Source: Russula earlei
Taxonomy: Eukaryota > Basidiomycota > Agaricomycetes > Russulales > Russulaceae
Direction of reading: 5' to 3'
Length of the DNA: 64,000 bases
Assembly (NCBI GenBank): GCA_025769875.1
Contig: JAGFNK010000108.1
Span: forward strand, 62,001-126,000
The translations under genes and the position numbers were made by a program. Under the pieces are notes generated by a model. That model did no database searches. It was not told the origin of the DNA and was given only the letters and a program-made list of their open reading frames with translations. Of the stretch, positions 1 through 11,171 are shown in pieces. Each line of letters begins with the position of its first letter. Positions within the stretch are counted from its first letter, which is position 1.

Positions 1-1590
1 CCGTCCCTACATCGTGCACCATCGCCTCCGCCTCGCCTGCCTTGCCCATCGTCCCTGCGGTTCCCACCTCGTCTGCTGTTCCCGTCACCTCGTTCACCGC
101 TGCCATCCTCGACTCGCCAGCCATCATCGCCTCAGCTCCACCTGCCCTCGCCATCCCAGCATCGCCCGCATTCGCCATCGTCGCCACCTCATCTGTCCCC
201 TGCCGCCGTAGCCTCAGCTGTGACATCGCCTATCGCCACTGTCCCCGTCTTAGCCCAACCAGCTCCCGCGCCCTCAGTGTTGCCTGCTATGGCCACTGTC
301 TCAGCTCCATGCACAACCACCATCTCAACCTCGCCCACCGACGTTTTAGCGCCGCCCGCCACTTCAGCCCTCGCAGCCTCGTCTGCCACCCCCGCCTTCG
401 TCTCATCCGCTCCTGCGCCCTCAGTCGTCTCGTCACCCTCAGTCTTGTCCGTCGCCTTGTCCGTTGCCACAGTAGCCTCAGTCGTGCCAGCCGCCGACTT
501 CGCATCAGTCTCCGTCTTAGCCTCGCCCGTACTCGTCAGTTCAGCCCAGTCCATCATAGCACCAGCATCGCCAGCCGCTGCCATCTCCACCCTGCCCTCA
601 GCCTCAGCCTTCTCAGTCTCAGCCGCTGCCACCATGCCCCTAGTTTTGCCAGCCGTCTCCATTGCCCCAGCTTCAGATCAGTGAACCGCCGCCACCGTGC
701 TCTTAGCCTTGCCAGCCGCCTTAGTCTCGTCAGCCGCCACCGTAGCCTCAGCCTCAGCCACCGACTGTCTTAGCGCCACACGCCGCTGTCTCCACCACCA
801 TCTCACAAGCCACCGCCGCCACGCCCTTGTCAGCCACCGCCGCCATCACCCCTGCGTCACCCTCAGTCGTCGCCTCCGCCCCGTCCGCCTCCACCGTCGC
901 ACCAGGCTCAGTCCGCCGCCACCTTCTCAGTCTCAGCCTCAGTCTTCTCAGTCTCAGCCGCTGCTTTAGTAGTTTCGCGCGACACCAGCACCGCCGCACT
1001 GTCGCAACCCCTCGCCACCAGCACCACCCCAGAAGACCAAGAAGGCCTCGGCCACGAACTTAGCCATGACATGCCACAACAGGAGCAGAAGCCGCCGCCG
1101 CAGGAGAAGCAGTCGCGGACGCCAACAGCACACCGCACACCGCCTCCCACATCGCCTCCCCATCCGTTTCGCGCGCTCTCGCCCACGTCTGCTGCTGACA
1201 CCTGCAGTGGAGACGACCCTGCCACCGCCACCGCAAGACGACAGATCCCACCCCCGCACAAGCCGCCCCACGCATCCTCTTTCTCGAGTCCTCGCCACCT
1301 ACGTCTCTATCTACGAACTCACACTCACCGCCTACGCCTTCGCTCCTCGTCCACGCCTGCTGCCACCACCTGCAATGGAGACGACCACGCCACCACCGCC
1401 ACAAGACAACACCACCACCACGCAGCTGCCATCTCGTCACCGCCGCCCTCGTCTCTATCGCCTCTGTTTCCCATCGCCCTCGCCTCTTTCGTCATCGCCA
1501 TCGCCGATCGCCACCTTCACGTCTTCCGCAGCACAAGCAACCGCGACCGCCGCCTCAATTCAGACATGAAAGGCTCAAAACACTCGCATT
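1..1590. repeat. Low-complexity codon-periodic block inside X1
   Basis: The plus strand is C-rich and almost stop-free in several frames. The minus strand reads as long runs of GCN, GAN, ACN, GTN and GGN codons. Minus frames around 1000-750 and 662-189 encode an Ala/Glu/Thr/Gly-rich polypeptide that matches, codon block for codon block, the plus frames of X2 at 9303-10231. Overlapping plus-strand frames here (for example 42-773) are Ser/Arg/Pro/His-rich and are best read as shadows of this periodicity. Whether the Ala/Glu/Thr frame is translated is unknown. Confidence 0.6.
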
Positions 1591-1953
1591 CAGATGCTTG
1601 ACCGAGGACGGTCAAAGTTTCAAGCCCCTGGGAGGTGTAAGGAAGATTATGGCTGGCCTCGAAATCACATGCGAAAATGCGACACGACACGACATGAGAC
1701 TGACACCTCAGCTCCCTTTCATCCCTTGCCACCTCCCTCTTGTTCCAGGCAGTCCACCTGACCGCACACCACAAGCCATCTTGCGTGCGACATCAAGACC
1801 TCGATCGCATCGCCCAGCCCTCACCACCGATCACGCGCCCATGCACGCCTCGGCACACTAGACACGTTCGCGTCTCAAGCCTTTCACGACCGCCTCAACC
1901 GTCTCAACCAGTCTTGATTCATTTTCATGCCATTCATCTCTAGTACCTCTCTC

Positions 1954-2460
1954 CTGTATATAAAAACACCCTAGCTACTCTGTAGTAGAAAGAGTTCAGA
2001 ATAGGACCCCTGTTGCAACCCACTCCTCTCTGTCTGTGAAAAACAAGAAGGATGGTCAGAATCGAGAGGCAAGAGGGGTGATGAGTGGCTGACTGCGACT
2101 CCAATTGCACTGGAAACAACGTTGCACACCACAACACTTGAGTCAAAAACACTATGGGGCTGCCTCAAGACAGCCCATGGGTACAACATGAGGGAAAAAT
2201 AATAGATATAGACCATGATTTTGAGTTGTAATTCATCTAATACACATGTGGAGGTGGCTTGAGTCCAGCTCCACCAATTCTCACTCAAATCTCATGAAAA
2301 CAATGGGGCTGCCTAGCCCTCATTCAGGCGATTCAGGGACAATAAGTTTCATATGAATTGAAGCTGTTTTGAGGGAGATATTCATCCCGCATGTTTGAGG
2401 GGGTTTCTGCGCCGATTTGGGTGGAATTCAAGCTCCGCCAAGTGCGCTGAAAACGGCAAT
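1954..2460 (+). repeat. Terminal inverted-repeat arm of X1
   Basis: Bases 2045-2460 repeat directly at about 10755-11171, and bases 1954-2160 are found inverted at 8590-8806. The arm contains about two degenerate copies of a roughly 180-base subrepeat, recognisable by AATGGGGCTGCCT and by TCCAGCTCCACC / TCAAGCTCCGCC. It ends GCGCTGAAAACGGCAA and is followed directly by A-family gag sequence. The joined reading frame begins in the arm (from about 2395) and continues into gag by chance. Confidence 0.7.
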
Positions 2461-3255
2461 AAAGTAGGAACACCTGCCGGAGCGTGGGCTAGAGAACAAA
2501 CCACCAAGGCTATGGCTCATACCGTAGCAGACTATGGGTCATGGAACGACTTCAAGAAAGCCTTTGCCGATCACTTCATCCCTGCAGAAGCAGAATTGGC
2601 CTCCGCTAATACCATGCACACCTATTATCAAGGAAAACTACCATTTAATGAATGGTATCAGAAATGGTCGCACCACGCATCACGAGCTACCACCGATGAA
2701 AGAACAAAGATGTACACATTTAGGAAGAACATTAACCCGGCCTTACATCAGAAAATATTGGGAATCACACCGACACCAACTACACTTGCAGCCCTTGTCA
2801 AAGCAGCAAGAGAATTTGACAACCTTTTCCACCTATACAACTCCACTGCTTTTCGAGGAGGACGCTCTGTCCATGCCCGAGGATTAAACACTCAAGGATC
2901 AGACAATCCATTGGAAATTAACTTGTACCAAGGAGAACCCAATGAACGACCCTGGGAATCCAGAGGTGAAAGGAAACCCCTCACAGATGCAGAGAAAGAA
3001 TTTCGACGCAAGAACAATCTCTGTTATTATTGTGGAAAGAAGAATCATATGGCAAATCAATGTAGAGCAAAGAAAGCAGCTCAAGGACGCCAACGACAAG
3101 GATCTCACCCCCAAACAGTCAGAGCTACAACCATCCAAGATGAAAACATCGAACCTGCACAAGAAGAACCCGTTCCTGTTGCGTCACTAACAACTTGGAG
3201 AGAAACACTTGCAGACTCGATCCTCCGCCCAAGATCTGCTCCTATGGATTTTTAA
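2461..3255 (+). pseudogene. gag: A1 gag, C-terminal half
   Basis: This is the capsid C-terminal region plus nucleocapsid of a Ty3/gypsy Gag, which forms the virus-like particle and binds element RNA. A CCHC zinc knuckle CYYCGKKNHMANQC is encoded near 3020-3061. It is nearly identical to residues about 240-502 of the complete gag at 22725-24233. The first ~240 residues are absent because X1 interrupts the gene. The frame ends GAT TTT TAA at 3255, at a likely frameshift signal. The amino-terminal residues read from 2395 come from the transposon arm, not from gag. Confidence 0.85.
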
Positions 3256-3291
3256 TTGGACCCCCTTCTGCAACGAGAAGGGACGCGGTCC
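3244..3291 (+). promoter_or_regulatory. Candidate -1 ribosomal frameshift signal of A1 gag-pol
   Basis: The gag stop is preceded by GATTTTTAA (five T), where a P-site tRNA on TTT can re-pair one base back. Two bases after the stop begins a stem: GGACC 3258-3262 pairs with GGTCC 3287-3291, and CCCTTCT 3263-3269 pairs with AGAAGGG 3276-3282, with a 6-base loop and a 4-base bulge. Protease is open in the -1 frame from before this point. The same structure exists in A3, with one base change that keeps pairing as G-U. The string is not a canonical XXXYYYZ heptamer, so slippage would be at the stop codon. Confidence 0.55.
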
Positions 3292-6200
3292 AAATCAGTA
3301 CGATACAAAGAGAAATCAATTACCCCAAGGTTTTTACCAAGAATATTCGCTCCCCATCTATTGCCTTGAAAGTTACTTTAGTGGGGAAGACAAGTGGCAA
3401 AGAAATCGGTGCAAGAGCCCTGCTCGACAGTGGAGCAGAAGGAATGATAATCCATGAACAATTCGCACAAAGACACCATCTGCACCTCCGAACTATGACC
3501 AAACCATTGCCAGCACAGAATGTAGATGGAACACAAAATGCCAACGGACTAATACGCTTTAGCACTATCCAGAGACTTCGCATTCAAGCACATACAGGCG
3601 CTACTCATGACAAACAAGCAGAATTCCTTGTCACTAACATTGGAGATCACGACATCATCTTAGGAACAGACTGGCTACGACACCACAACCCAGATATCGA
3701 TTGTGCAAACGACACAATCATGCTGAGGAATTGCCCCCGAACCTGCCTTACCACACACCCAAGCATAACCATTGCATCTGCATCTGGAACGCGGAATTAC
3801 CAAATACTGTTGAGATTATCATTGATTTGGGTGATTTGGTATGTTACCACTACCCTGGGACATTGTGATGTAATCACAGCTCAGACGTGTTAACGCATCG
3901 GTTACACGGACCAGGCATCACCGGCTTAGCTCAGGCGCATGACGCGTCGGATCACGCGGTCCAGCTCAGCTCATATGCTGAGATCTGCGTTACTTACAAT
4001 GATAAGTTAATTGATGACAATCGGTAGCTACTAATGACTGATCCTTGTATGATCTTTGTTTCTTATTGATAGTAGCTACCTGCAGTGTACTTAGAGACGC
4101 TCTGGAGTACTTAAGAGTGTCGTATTTCGATAAATCACTTCAGTCTTGTCTTACACAACACTGAAGTGAGTACTTACTGTTTCCTATCTTATCTCTCGCA
4201 TTTAATCACGCGTTGTAGATATCTTTTGATAGGTATTACTGAATTATAGTCTTGTCTTACACAATACTGAAATATCTTTTGATAGATCTTAAGGATCTTA
4301 TCGCTCTTATCATAACCTGCGCCCATCTGCTTCAACAAATACAAGCGCTTACTTTTCCTGAAGAAGAAGAACCTGAATTTGCAAATGTTGCTGCACTAAT
4401 CTTCCCAGATACTGAAGGACCATTGAACCCATGTGTGGATGAACAAATCTACAACACATTTCGACCAGTGACAATCAGCATAAGAGCCAAATCAACCACA
4501 GCTACCAAACTAGCCCATGCAGAAACACCCCCCAAGACATTAGACGAACTCATCCCTGTCCAGTTCTTGTGATGGCGAAAGGTTTTTGACGAACAAGCCT
4601 CTCAACGCCTTCCTGCTCACCAACCATGGGACCATGCAATCAATCTGAAACCAGGGATCGCCCGACACGATTCTGGCATCTACTGACTTACTCCCAAGGA
4701 ACTACAAGCCCTAAAAGAATACTTAGACAAACATTTGAAAAGAGGCACAATCCGACCATCAAAAGCAGCTATTGCCAGCCCATTCTTCTTTGTAGAAAAG
4801 AAAGGAGGAAATCTATGACCAGTACAAGACTACAGAGCCCTGAATACAGCAACTGTCAAAGACGCGTATCCACTACCCTTGATTCCTGAATTAATTGACA
4901 AACTCCAAGGAGCCCAATACTTTACCAAGTTTGACGTACGATGGGGATACAACAATATCCGCCTAAGAGAGGGCGATGAACACCTCGCAGCATTCAAGAC
5001 ACCATTAGGACTCTTCAAACCATTAATAATGACATTTGGTCTCTGCAATGCCCCAGCCACTTTCCAACTGCTTTATGAACACCATCCTAGTGAAATACAT
5101 TGCCACTGAACGAGTGGTTGTTTATCTAGATGATATACTAATCATGGCGCAAACCTTGAATGAACTAGACGACTGGACACATAAGGTCCTAAAAACACTC
5201 CAAGACCACGACTTATACTTGAAACCAGAGAAATGTGCTTTCCGACAAACCTCTATTAGTTACCTAGGCATCAATATCTCCCAAGGACGAATATCCATGG
5301 ACCAAGACAAGTTAATAGGCATTACAAAATGGCCTACTCCGACCAATGTTACAGAAGTACAAGCATTTCTAGGATTCTGCAACTTCTATCGACGATTTAT
5401 CCACCAATACTCTCGAATAGCACGGCCCTTGTTTAACTTAACAAAGAAAGGGAACCCCTTCAAGTGGGAAGACGATGAAGAACAAGCATTTCAGAAACTA
5501 ATCCAAGCATTCACAACAGCCCCAATCCTCATGTTACCTGACCATACTGAAACCCTTTCGACTCATCTGCGATGCAAGTGACTTTGCAGTCGGTGCAATC
5601 TTGGAACAACCCAATGAATTTAATAGATATCACCCAGTAGCCTATTTCTCGAAATCCTTGGACCCCACACAATGAAATTACATGATCTACGATAAAGAAC
5701 TCCTTGCTATCGTCTTATCCCTCTGGCACTTCCGACACTACCTTGAAGGCGCTACACACCCCATTGATCTATGGACAGACCACAATAACTTGACATACTT
5801 CATGACAAAACAGAAACTCACGAGACGACAAGCCCGATGGGCACTCCTCCTCAGCAATTTCGACTTCACCATCACCCACCACCCAGGAACTATGAACAAA
5901 GCAGACGGTCTGTCCAGGCGGCCAGACTTTAAAGAGGGGATACAAAACGAAAATGATGGAAAGGTGCTCCTAGATGACAAATTTTTTAAAATTAGAGCAA
6001 CACGCACCTCTGCTACAGAACCAATCGGCGACCAAGAACTTCGACAACAACTACGATCTAGCAAAGACTATGACCCAGAAGTATCTAACGCGTTAGCAAT
6101 CATTATAAAGAATGGACCAAGGCAACTATCCAAAGGCTTACAGGACTGGAATCTCGAAGATGGACTAATATTATTCAAAGGAAAAGTCTATATCCCAAAC

Positions 6201-7515
6201 AACGACACCCTAAGAAAGAAAATTCTGAAACTACACCACGACTCCCTTGCCACTGGGCATCCTGGCCAATGGAAAACTTATGAACTAATCAGCCGAAACT
6301 ATTGGTGGCCAGGAATGCTAACCTATGTCAAAAGTTATGTGGAAGGTTGCGCAATTTGCCAGAGTACAAAGAACCGTCCAAAGACAGAAACACCCCTTGT
6401 ACCAATTACACCAGCTGGAGAAGTATGGAAAAGCATTACCATGGACTTTATCACAGGACCTACCGATTTCACAAGGCTTTGACAGCCTCCTAGTCATGGT
6501 AGATCGATTCAGTAAAGCAATAATCATTACCCCTTGCCACAAGACAATCACAGCAGATGAAACAGCGACACTAATCATGAACAATGTCTGGAGAAGAATA
6601 GGCCTCCCGACACAAATAATATCAGACAGAGGCCCTCAGTTCGCAGCAAAAGTTACTCAAGAACTATGGAAGAAGTTAAATGTCAAAGTATCATTAAGCA
6701 CAGCATATCACCCACAGACAGACGGAGAAACAGAACGAGTTAACCAAGAACTAGAACAATACCTACGAATATTTTGCAACCATCAAGCAGACAATTGGGC
6801 AGAACTAATTCCCTTTATGGAGTTTCGCACATAATGCCAGACAACACAGTGCTACGAACAAACCCCCTTTTGAGGTCTGGTATGGCTTTAACCCAACATT
6901 TGCTCCGCCCCTTGCCTTTACATCAAAGTTCCCTTCAATCCAAGAAAGACTATCGAGACTGAAACCAACTCAGAGAAGAAGTAGCTGCCTCCCTGAACCG
7001 AGCAACGGAGATCATGAAGCAATCAGGACCTCAATCCTCCACATTTCGTTTTAAAGAAGGGGATCAAGTATGGCTAGAAGCCACAAATCTACTGAACCAC
7101 TCACCCAAAAGCAAAACTAGCCCCTCGACGCTACGGACCATTCAAAGTCACCACTGCCTATCCAGTAAATGTTCGCCTCGAACTACCAAAGTCTTGGAAG
7201 ATACACCCAGTTTTTCACCACTCCCTGATCAAACCTTATAAAGAAACCGCTGCCCACGGCCCTAACTTCTCAAAACCACCACCGGTACTAATCGAAGGAG
7301 AAGAGCAATACGAAGTGGAACAGATCTTAAACTCTCGACTCTCCCCGAACCGAAAAGGAATCCAATACCTAGTCAAATGGAAAGGGTACACTGCTGCAGA
7401 AAATACTTGGGAACCAGCCTCTAACCTATCAAGAGCACAATCACTTGTCAAAGACTTCCATCGGAAATATCCGAAAGCGCTTAAAACAATTCCCACCAGG
7501 AGTAACCCCTAAACC
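3256..7515 (+). pseudogene. pol: A1 pol: protease-RT-RNase H-integrase-chromodomain, broken
   Basis: Aspartic protease: DSGAEG near 3428-3445 and an ILGTDWL motif near 3658-3678. Reverse transcriptase: YLDD motif near 5122-5134 with the connection region after it. RNase H follows ([22 protein letters not shown]). Integrase: HHCC zinc region around 6235-6375, catalytic Asp in MDFI near 6440, ISDRGPQFA near 6625 and HPQTDGE near 6711. A chromodomain (GIQYLVKWKGYTAAENTWEPASN) lies near 7360-7425. Damage: solo LTR G at 3808, TGA at 4684, 4816 and 5673 where sister copies have CGA, a stop at 4570, and frameshifts near 5070, 5550, 6456 and 6830. The protein cannot be made in one piece. Confidence 0.85.
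3808..4337. mobile_element. Solo LTR G (530 bp) inside A1 pol
   Basis: The insert starts TGTTGAGATT and ends CTTCAACA, with a TGTTGA/TCAACA terminal inverted repeat. It is flanked by the 5-base direct repeat AATAC (3803-3807 and 4338-4342). Removing it and one repeat restores the A-family sequence seen at 24772-24790. No internal region is present, so it is a solo LTR left by LTR-LTR recombination. It does not match LTR families A-E. Orientation and promoter position are not clear. Confidence 0.85.
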
Positions 7516-7760
7516 AACAACTCTCATCATGACCTCTGTCGACGACTATCCTTTATCCTTGTTACCAACAAACTTTTCAGAGAACCCCTGCGATCACATG
7601 CACTCAATCAACTACAGCTACCCCCAAAGCAATCCATAGAACAGAAAGAACTCCCCACAAATGAACAAGACTTCGACTTTTCATATGCAAACTACTCCAC
7701 CTTCCAATGAAACAAATTCCTACCGTTGCAGGAGCAACAAGTCTATAAAGAGGGGATGAA

Positions 7761-8589
7761 TGTTACAAACCAAGGCCAGGTCCTGGCCATAGATTGTCCT
7801 CTTTCACTCAAGAGAGACCTCTCTCACTTTGCATTGCCGACTCCCTTCCATTTTCTGGGCTATCCCTCCTGCGGTACAAGATATCGCTATTGCAAAGGCA
7901 CTATAACACGACCAGGCACCCGTTTCCTAATCGGGTAATCATCGCGTGGCAGCCACATGGCCACCCAGCCACCAAGGACCCGAAACAGTGGCACAAACTC
8001 TTAGAAACTGTTGCATAAATCATCTGATGTCATCAAGGCTCCAATGACATCATGGCTGACTGAGCAACTCCACAGTGACCTCATAGGCTCACTAAGCGCT
8101 CCACAGTGACATCATAATGATGTCATCGCTCCACAATGATCAGTAATGCGCTCAGTAAGCCTGAAACTTGACACAAGCAAGTTTATGCCTCTGTAGTCCT
8201 ATTGGATGGTACCAAAGAGTCTAGAATAGTCCCAGGTCTTTGTAATCGACCCTGTACACTGTATATAAGCCCCAATGAAGCATGGCAGTCGTCAGACTGT
8301 CCATTTGTGATACTCTCATCTTCCTGGGTACTCCCCTGCGACCGCTCAGTTTAAAGACTCCCCTCGTCTCCAAGGTACTCTTCAACGACCGCCTTGTTTA
8401 AAGCCCTCTCGCTGCACTGGCCTCTGCTCTTCGCCTCTGCCTCCTGCAACACCTACCAGTCCCCATCTGGTACCTCCTCGTCGTTTGGCTCGTCCTCCTG
8501 TTCAACGCCGCCTTCGCCGCGTACCATCTGTTCCGACCCTTGCCCACCTGCTCCTGAGTCCTTAGTGATCAGCAGTACGTGTCTTGACA
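7761..8589 (+). repeat. LTR family A, 3' LTR of A1
   Basis: 829 bp, starting TGTTACAAACC and ending GTCTTGACA. It is preceded by a purine-rich priming tract AAAGAGGGGATGAA. U3 carries a cluster of CRE-like TGACRTCA words, including the 19-base palindrome TGACATCATAATGATGTCA. A TATA element GTATATAAGC lies at 8261-8270, followed by an imperfect hairpin GGCAGTC-GTCA-GACTGTCC. The LTR ORF of the next entry lies downstream. The right flank is X2 sequence. Confidence 0.9.
8411..8557 (+). CDS. LTR-encoded membrane peptide frame, family A (A1 3' LTR)
   Basis: A 48-codon frame ending in TGA lies between the TATA box and the LTR end. It encodes LRLC, then VPIWYLLVVWLVLLF (one hydrophobic segment), then AAYHLFRPLPTCS. 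The same frame, of identical length, is present in other A LTRs (14071, 29823, 40395) and in the otherwise dissimilar LTR family B. No in-frame ATG is visible, and just upstream this copy has a TAA. An ATG at 8282 opens a short frame in a different phase (MAVVRLSIC...). Product and function are unknown. The case for coding is conservation of protein over DNA sequence. Confidence 0.5.
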   Translation, partial: AALASALRLCLLQHLPVPIWYLLVVWLVLLFNAAFAAYHLFRPLPTCS

Positions 8590-8806
8590 GCCCCATAGTG
8601 TTTTTGACTCAAGTGTTGTGGTGTGCAACGTTGTTTCCAGTGCGATTGGAGTCACGGCCAGCCACTCATCACCCCTCTTGCCTCTCGATTCTGACCATCC
8701 TTCTTGTTTTTCACAGACAGAGAGGAGTGGGTTGCAAAGAGGGGTCCTATTCTGAACTATTTCTACTACAGAGTAGCTAGGGTGTTTTTATATACAGGAG
8801 TTGTCT
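8590..8806 (-). repeat. Left inverted-repeat arm of X2 (truncated)
   Basis: Reverse complement of 1954-2160 with few differences, and of part of the right arm 10740-10870. It begins abruptly at GCCCCATAGTG after the A1 LTR. It ends CTGTATATAAAAAC in complement and then joins interior sequence homologous to about 1387 of X1. Confidence 0.75.
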
Positions 8807-9302
8807 CCATTGCAGGTGGTGGCAGCAGGCGTGGACAAGGAGCAAAGGCATAGGCAGTGAGCATGAGTTCATAGATAGAGACGTAGGTGGCAAGGACTTG
8901 AGAAAGAGGATGCGTGGGGTGGCTTGCATGGGGGTGGGATCTGTCATCTTGCGGTGGCAGTGGCGGGGTCATCTCCACTGCAGGTGTCGGCAGCAGACGT
9001 GGGTGAGAGCATGCAAACGGATGGGGAGGTGATGTGGGAGGCAGCATGCAGTGTGCTGTTGGCGTTGGTGACTGCTTCTCCTGCGGCGGCGGCGGCGGCG
9101 TGGTGGCGGCTTCTGCTCCTGTTGTGGCATGTTGTGGCTAAGTTCGTGGCCGAGGCCTTCTTGGTCTTCTGGGGTGGTGCTGGTGGCGAGTGGTTGCGAT
9201 GGTGCGGCGGTGCTGGTGTCGCGCGAAACTACTAAAGCGGTGGCTGAGACTGAGAAGACTGAGGCTGAGACTGAGAAGGTGGCGGCAGACTGAGCTGGTG
9301 CA

Positions 9303-10231
9303 ATGGTGGAGGCGGATGGGGCGGAGGCGATGACTGAGGGCGATGCAGGGGCGATGGCAGCTGTGGCTGACAAGGGCATGGTGGCGGTGGCTTGTGAGAC
9401 GGTGGTGGAGGCGGCGGCGTGTGGCGCTAAGACATCGGTGGCTGAGGCTGAGGCTACAGCGGTGGCTGATGAGACTAAGGCAGCTGGCAAGGCTAAGAGT
9501 GCGGTGGCAGCGGTTGACTGATCTGAAGCTGGGGCGACGGAGATGGCTGGCAAAACTAGGGGCGCAGTGGTGGCGGCTGAGACTGAGAAGGCTGAGGCTG
9601 AGGGCAGGGTGGAGACGGCAGTGGCTGGCGATGCTGGTGCTATGATGGACTGGGCTGAACTGACGAGTACAGGCGAGGCCAGACGGAGACTGATGCGAAG
9701 TCGGCGGCTGGCATGACTGAGGCTACTGTGGCAATGGACGAGGTGATGGACGAGACTGAGGGCGACAAGACGACTGAGGGTGTGGGAGCGGATGAGATGA
9801 AGGTGGGGGTAGCAGACGAGGCTGCGAGGGCTGAAGTGGTGGGTGGCGCTAAAACGTCAGTGGGTGAGGTTGAGATGGTGGTTGTGCATGGAGCTGAGAC
9901 AGTGGCCATAGCAGGCAACACTGAGGGCACAGGAGCTGGTTGGGCAAAGATGGGGACAGTGGCAATAGGTGATGTCACAGCTGAGGCTATGGCAGCAGGG
10001 ACAGACGAGGTGGTGATGATGGCGAATGCAGGCGATGCTGGGATGGCGAGGGCAGGTGGAGCTGAGGCAATGATGGCTGGCGAGTCGAGGATGGTGGCGG
10101 TGAACAAGGTGACAGGAACAGCGGATGAGGTGGGAACCGCAGGGATGATGGGCAAGGCAGGTGAGGTGGAGGCGATGGTGCACGATGTAGGGACGGAGGC
10201 TGGAGCGGGCATGGGCACAGGGTATGTGTAG
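9303..10231 (+). CDS. Candidate Ala/Glu/Thr/Gly-rich protein of X2 (frame-disrupted)
   Basis: Successive plus-strand frames 9303-9521, about 9540-9690 and 9713-10231 encode an acidic, Ala-rich polypeptide with Met-rich stretches. X1 encodes the same polypeptide on its minus strand (about 999-189), with one frame interruption here near 9680 that X1 does not have. There is no recognisable domain, no hydrophobic segment and no cysteine pattern. Composition is strongly periodic (codons beginning with G or A), so this may be a repeat tract without translation. I do not assign a function. Confidence 0.2.
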
Positions 10232-10361
10232 TCGTCTTTGTCTTTGTCTGCAGAGCAGAGTTGGCGTTCCCGCTGAATGTCACAGGGACGCTGAGAGAAT
10301 ATCTTGACTAGTGTGTTGAATACTTCTCAGAAATCGACAAAGTGCCTCTGCTGTTCATTCA

Positions 10362-10616
10362 GGCGCCAGGGGCCAAGACGTTGGGAGACCATCTGGCAGG
10401 AGTCCGGGTGGAGTCTGAGCACTTGTCACAATCTTCATAGCACAGGTGGCATGCATGGATGAGGGGACCACAGATTGCCCTGGAACTCTGGTAGTATTTG
10501 TCTACATCTTCCCGGTCACACATGCGGAGTCTTGACAAGGAGGTGATAAGGTCCTCCAGATCCCACTTGAGCTTGAGGTATTCTAACTGAGTTGGCATGC
10601 TGAAGGAGTGCGGCAC
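10362..10616 (-). CDS. Unrecognised 84-residue frame in X2
   Basis: A minus-strand frame starting ATG at 10616 encodes a mixed-composition peptide with ELKWDLEDL-like helical character and several cysteines (CHLCYEDCDKC). It lies in the part of X2 between the periodic block and the right arm, absent from the visible part of X1. A pyrimidine-rich stretch ending CAG just upstream on that strand could be a splice acceptor, so it might be one exon of a carried gene fragment. No family is recognised. Confidence 0.25.
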
Positions 10617-10739
10617 GTGGTGAAGACAGATGGCAGGTTGATGCAGGCAGTGTGACTGGCGCGGCTGCGACTGTGGGTGTGGAGGGCCAAATGCGAGTTG
10701 GAAGGGAGTGGTGCGACTGATGCAGCTGAGACAGCGGGT

Positions 10740-11171
10740 GTGGTGGGAATGAGGGCAAAGGATGGTCAGAATGGAGAGGTGAGAGGGGCAATGAGTGGCT
10801 GGCCGTCACTCCGATCACACTGAGAACAATGTTGCACACCACAACACTTGAGTCAAAAACACTATGGGGCTGCCTCAAGACAGCCCATGGGTACAACATG
10901 AGAGAAAAATAATAGATATAGACCATGATTTTGAGTTGTAATTCATCTTATACACATGTGGAGGTGGCTTGAGTCCAGCTCCACCAATTCTCACTCAAAT
11001 CTCATGAAAACAATGGGGCTGCCTAGCCATCATTCAGGCGATTCAGGGACAATAATTTCATATGAATTGAAGCTGTTTTGAGGGAGATATTTATCCCGCA
11101 TGTTTGAGAGGGTTTCTGCGCCAATCTGGGTGGAATTCAAGCTCTGCCAAGTGCGCTGAAAACAGCAATAA
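10740..11171 (+). repeat. Right inverted-repeat arm of X2
   Basis: Direct copy of about 2030-2460 with scattered substitutions, including both degenerate ~180-base subrepeats and the terminal word GAAAACAGCAA. It is followed by TAACAAAG of interrupted A2 pol. Confidence 0.75.

Larger units (their letters stand above)
1..2460. mobile_element. X1: right part of a long-inverted-repeat DNA transposon
   Basis: X1 has a low-complexity C-rich interior (about 1-1590), about 360 bases of unrecognised spacer, and a terminal arm that ends at about 2460. There it joins the middle of a Ty3/gypsy gag: the next bases match the gag at 23443 in the uninterrupted copy. A second copy, X2 (8590-11171), carries the same interior in the opposite orientation with the arm at both ends, which shows the arm is a terminal inverted repeat. 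No transposase is visible, so X1 is probably non-autonomous or its transposase lies before base 1. The element ends ...GAAAACGGCAA, followed by TAA; the empty site reads TTAA. I cannot assign a superfamily. Confidence 0.6.
2461..8589 (+). mobile_element. A1: Ty3/gypsy element, 5' part cut off by X1
   Basis: A1 contains the gag C-terminal half, protease, reverse transcriptase, RNase H, integrase with chromodomain and the 3' LTR. The 5' LTR and N-terminal gag are not in the window because X1 sits in gag at base 2461. Solo LTR G (3808-4337) interrupts pol. The 3' LTR right flank (8590 onward) is inside the left arm of X2, so A1 inserted into X2. Several stops and indels relative to A3 make it non-functional. 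Confidence 0.85.
8590..11171. mobile_element. X2: long-inverted-repeat DNA transposon, left end removed by A1
   Basis: The left arm remnant (8590-8806) is the inverted complement of bases also found in the right arm (about 10740-10870). The right arm runs to 11171 and ends GCTGAAAACAGCAA, followed by TAACAAAG of the A2 pol gene; the empty site in A1 (5438) reads CTTAACAAAG. The outer ~300 bases of the left arm are missing because A1 is inserted there. The interior is the codon-periodic block, then about 500 bases found only in this copy. Relative to X1, about 560 bases (1388-1950 of X1) are deleted beside the left arm. Confidence 0.6.

Noticed and set aside
42..773. Plus-strand 243-codon Ser/Arg/His-rich frame
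   Set aside because: Shadow of the codon-periodic X interior; the frame preserved between X copies is on the other strand.
2395..2460. Apparent start of an A1 gag (MRGFLRRFG...)
   Set aside because: These codons lie in the X1 arm; the gag homology starts at 2461.
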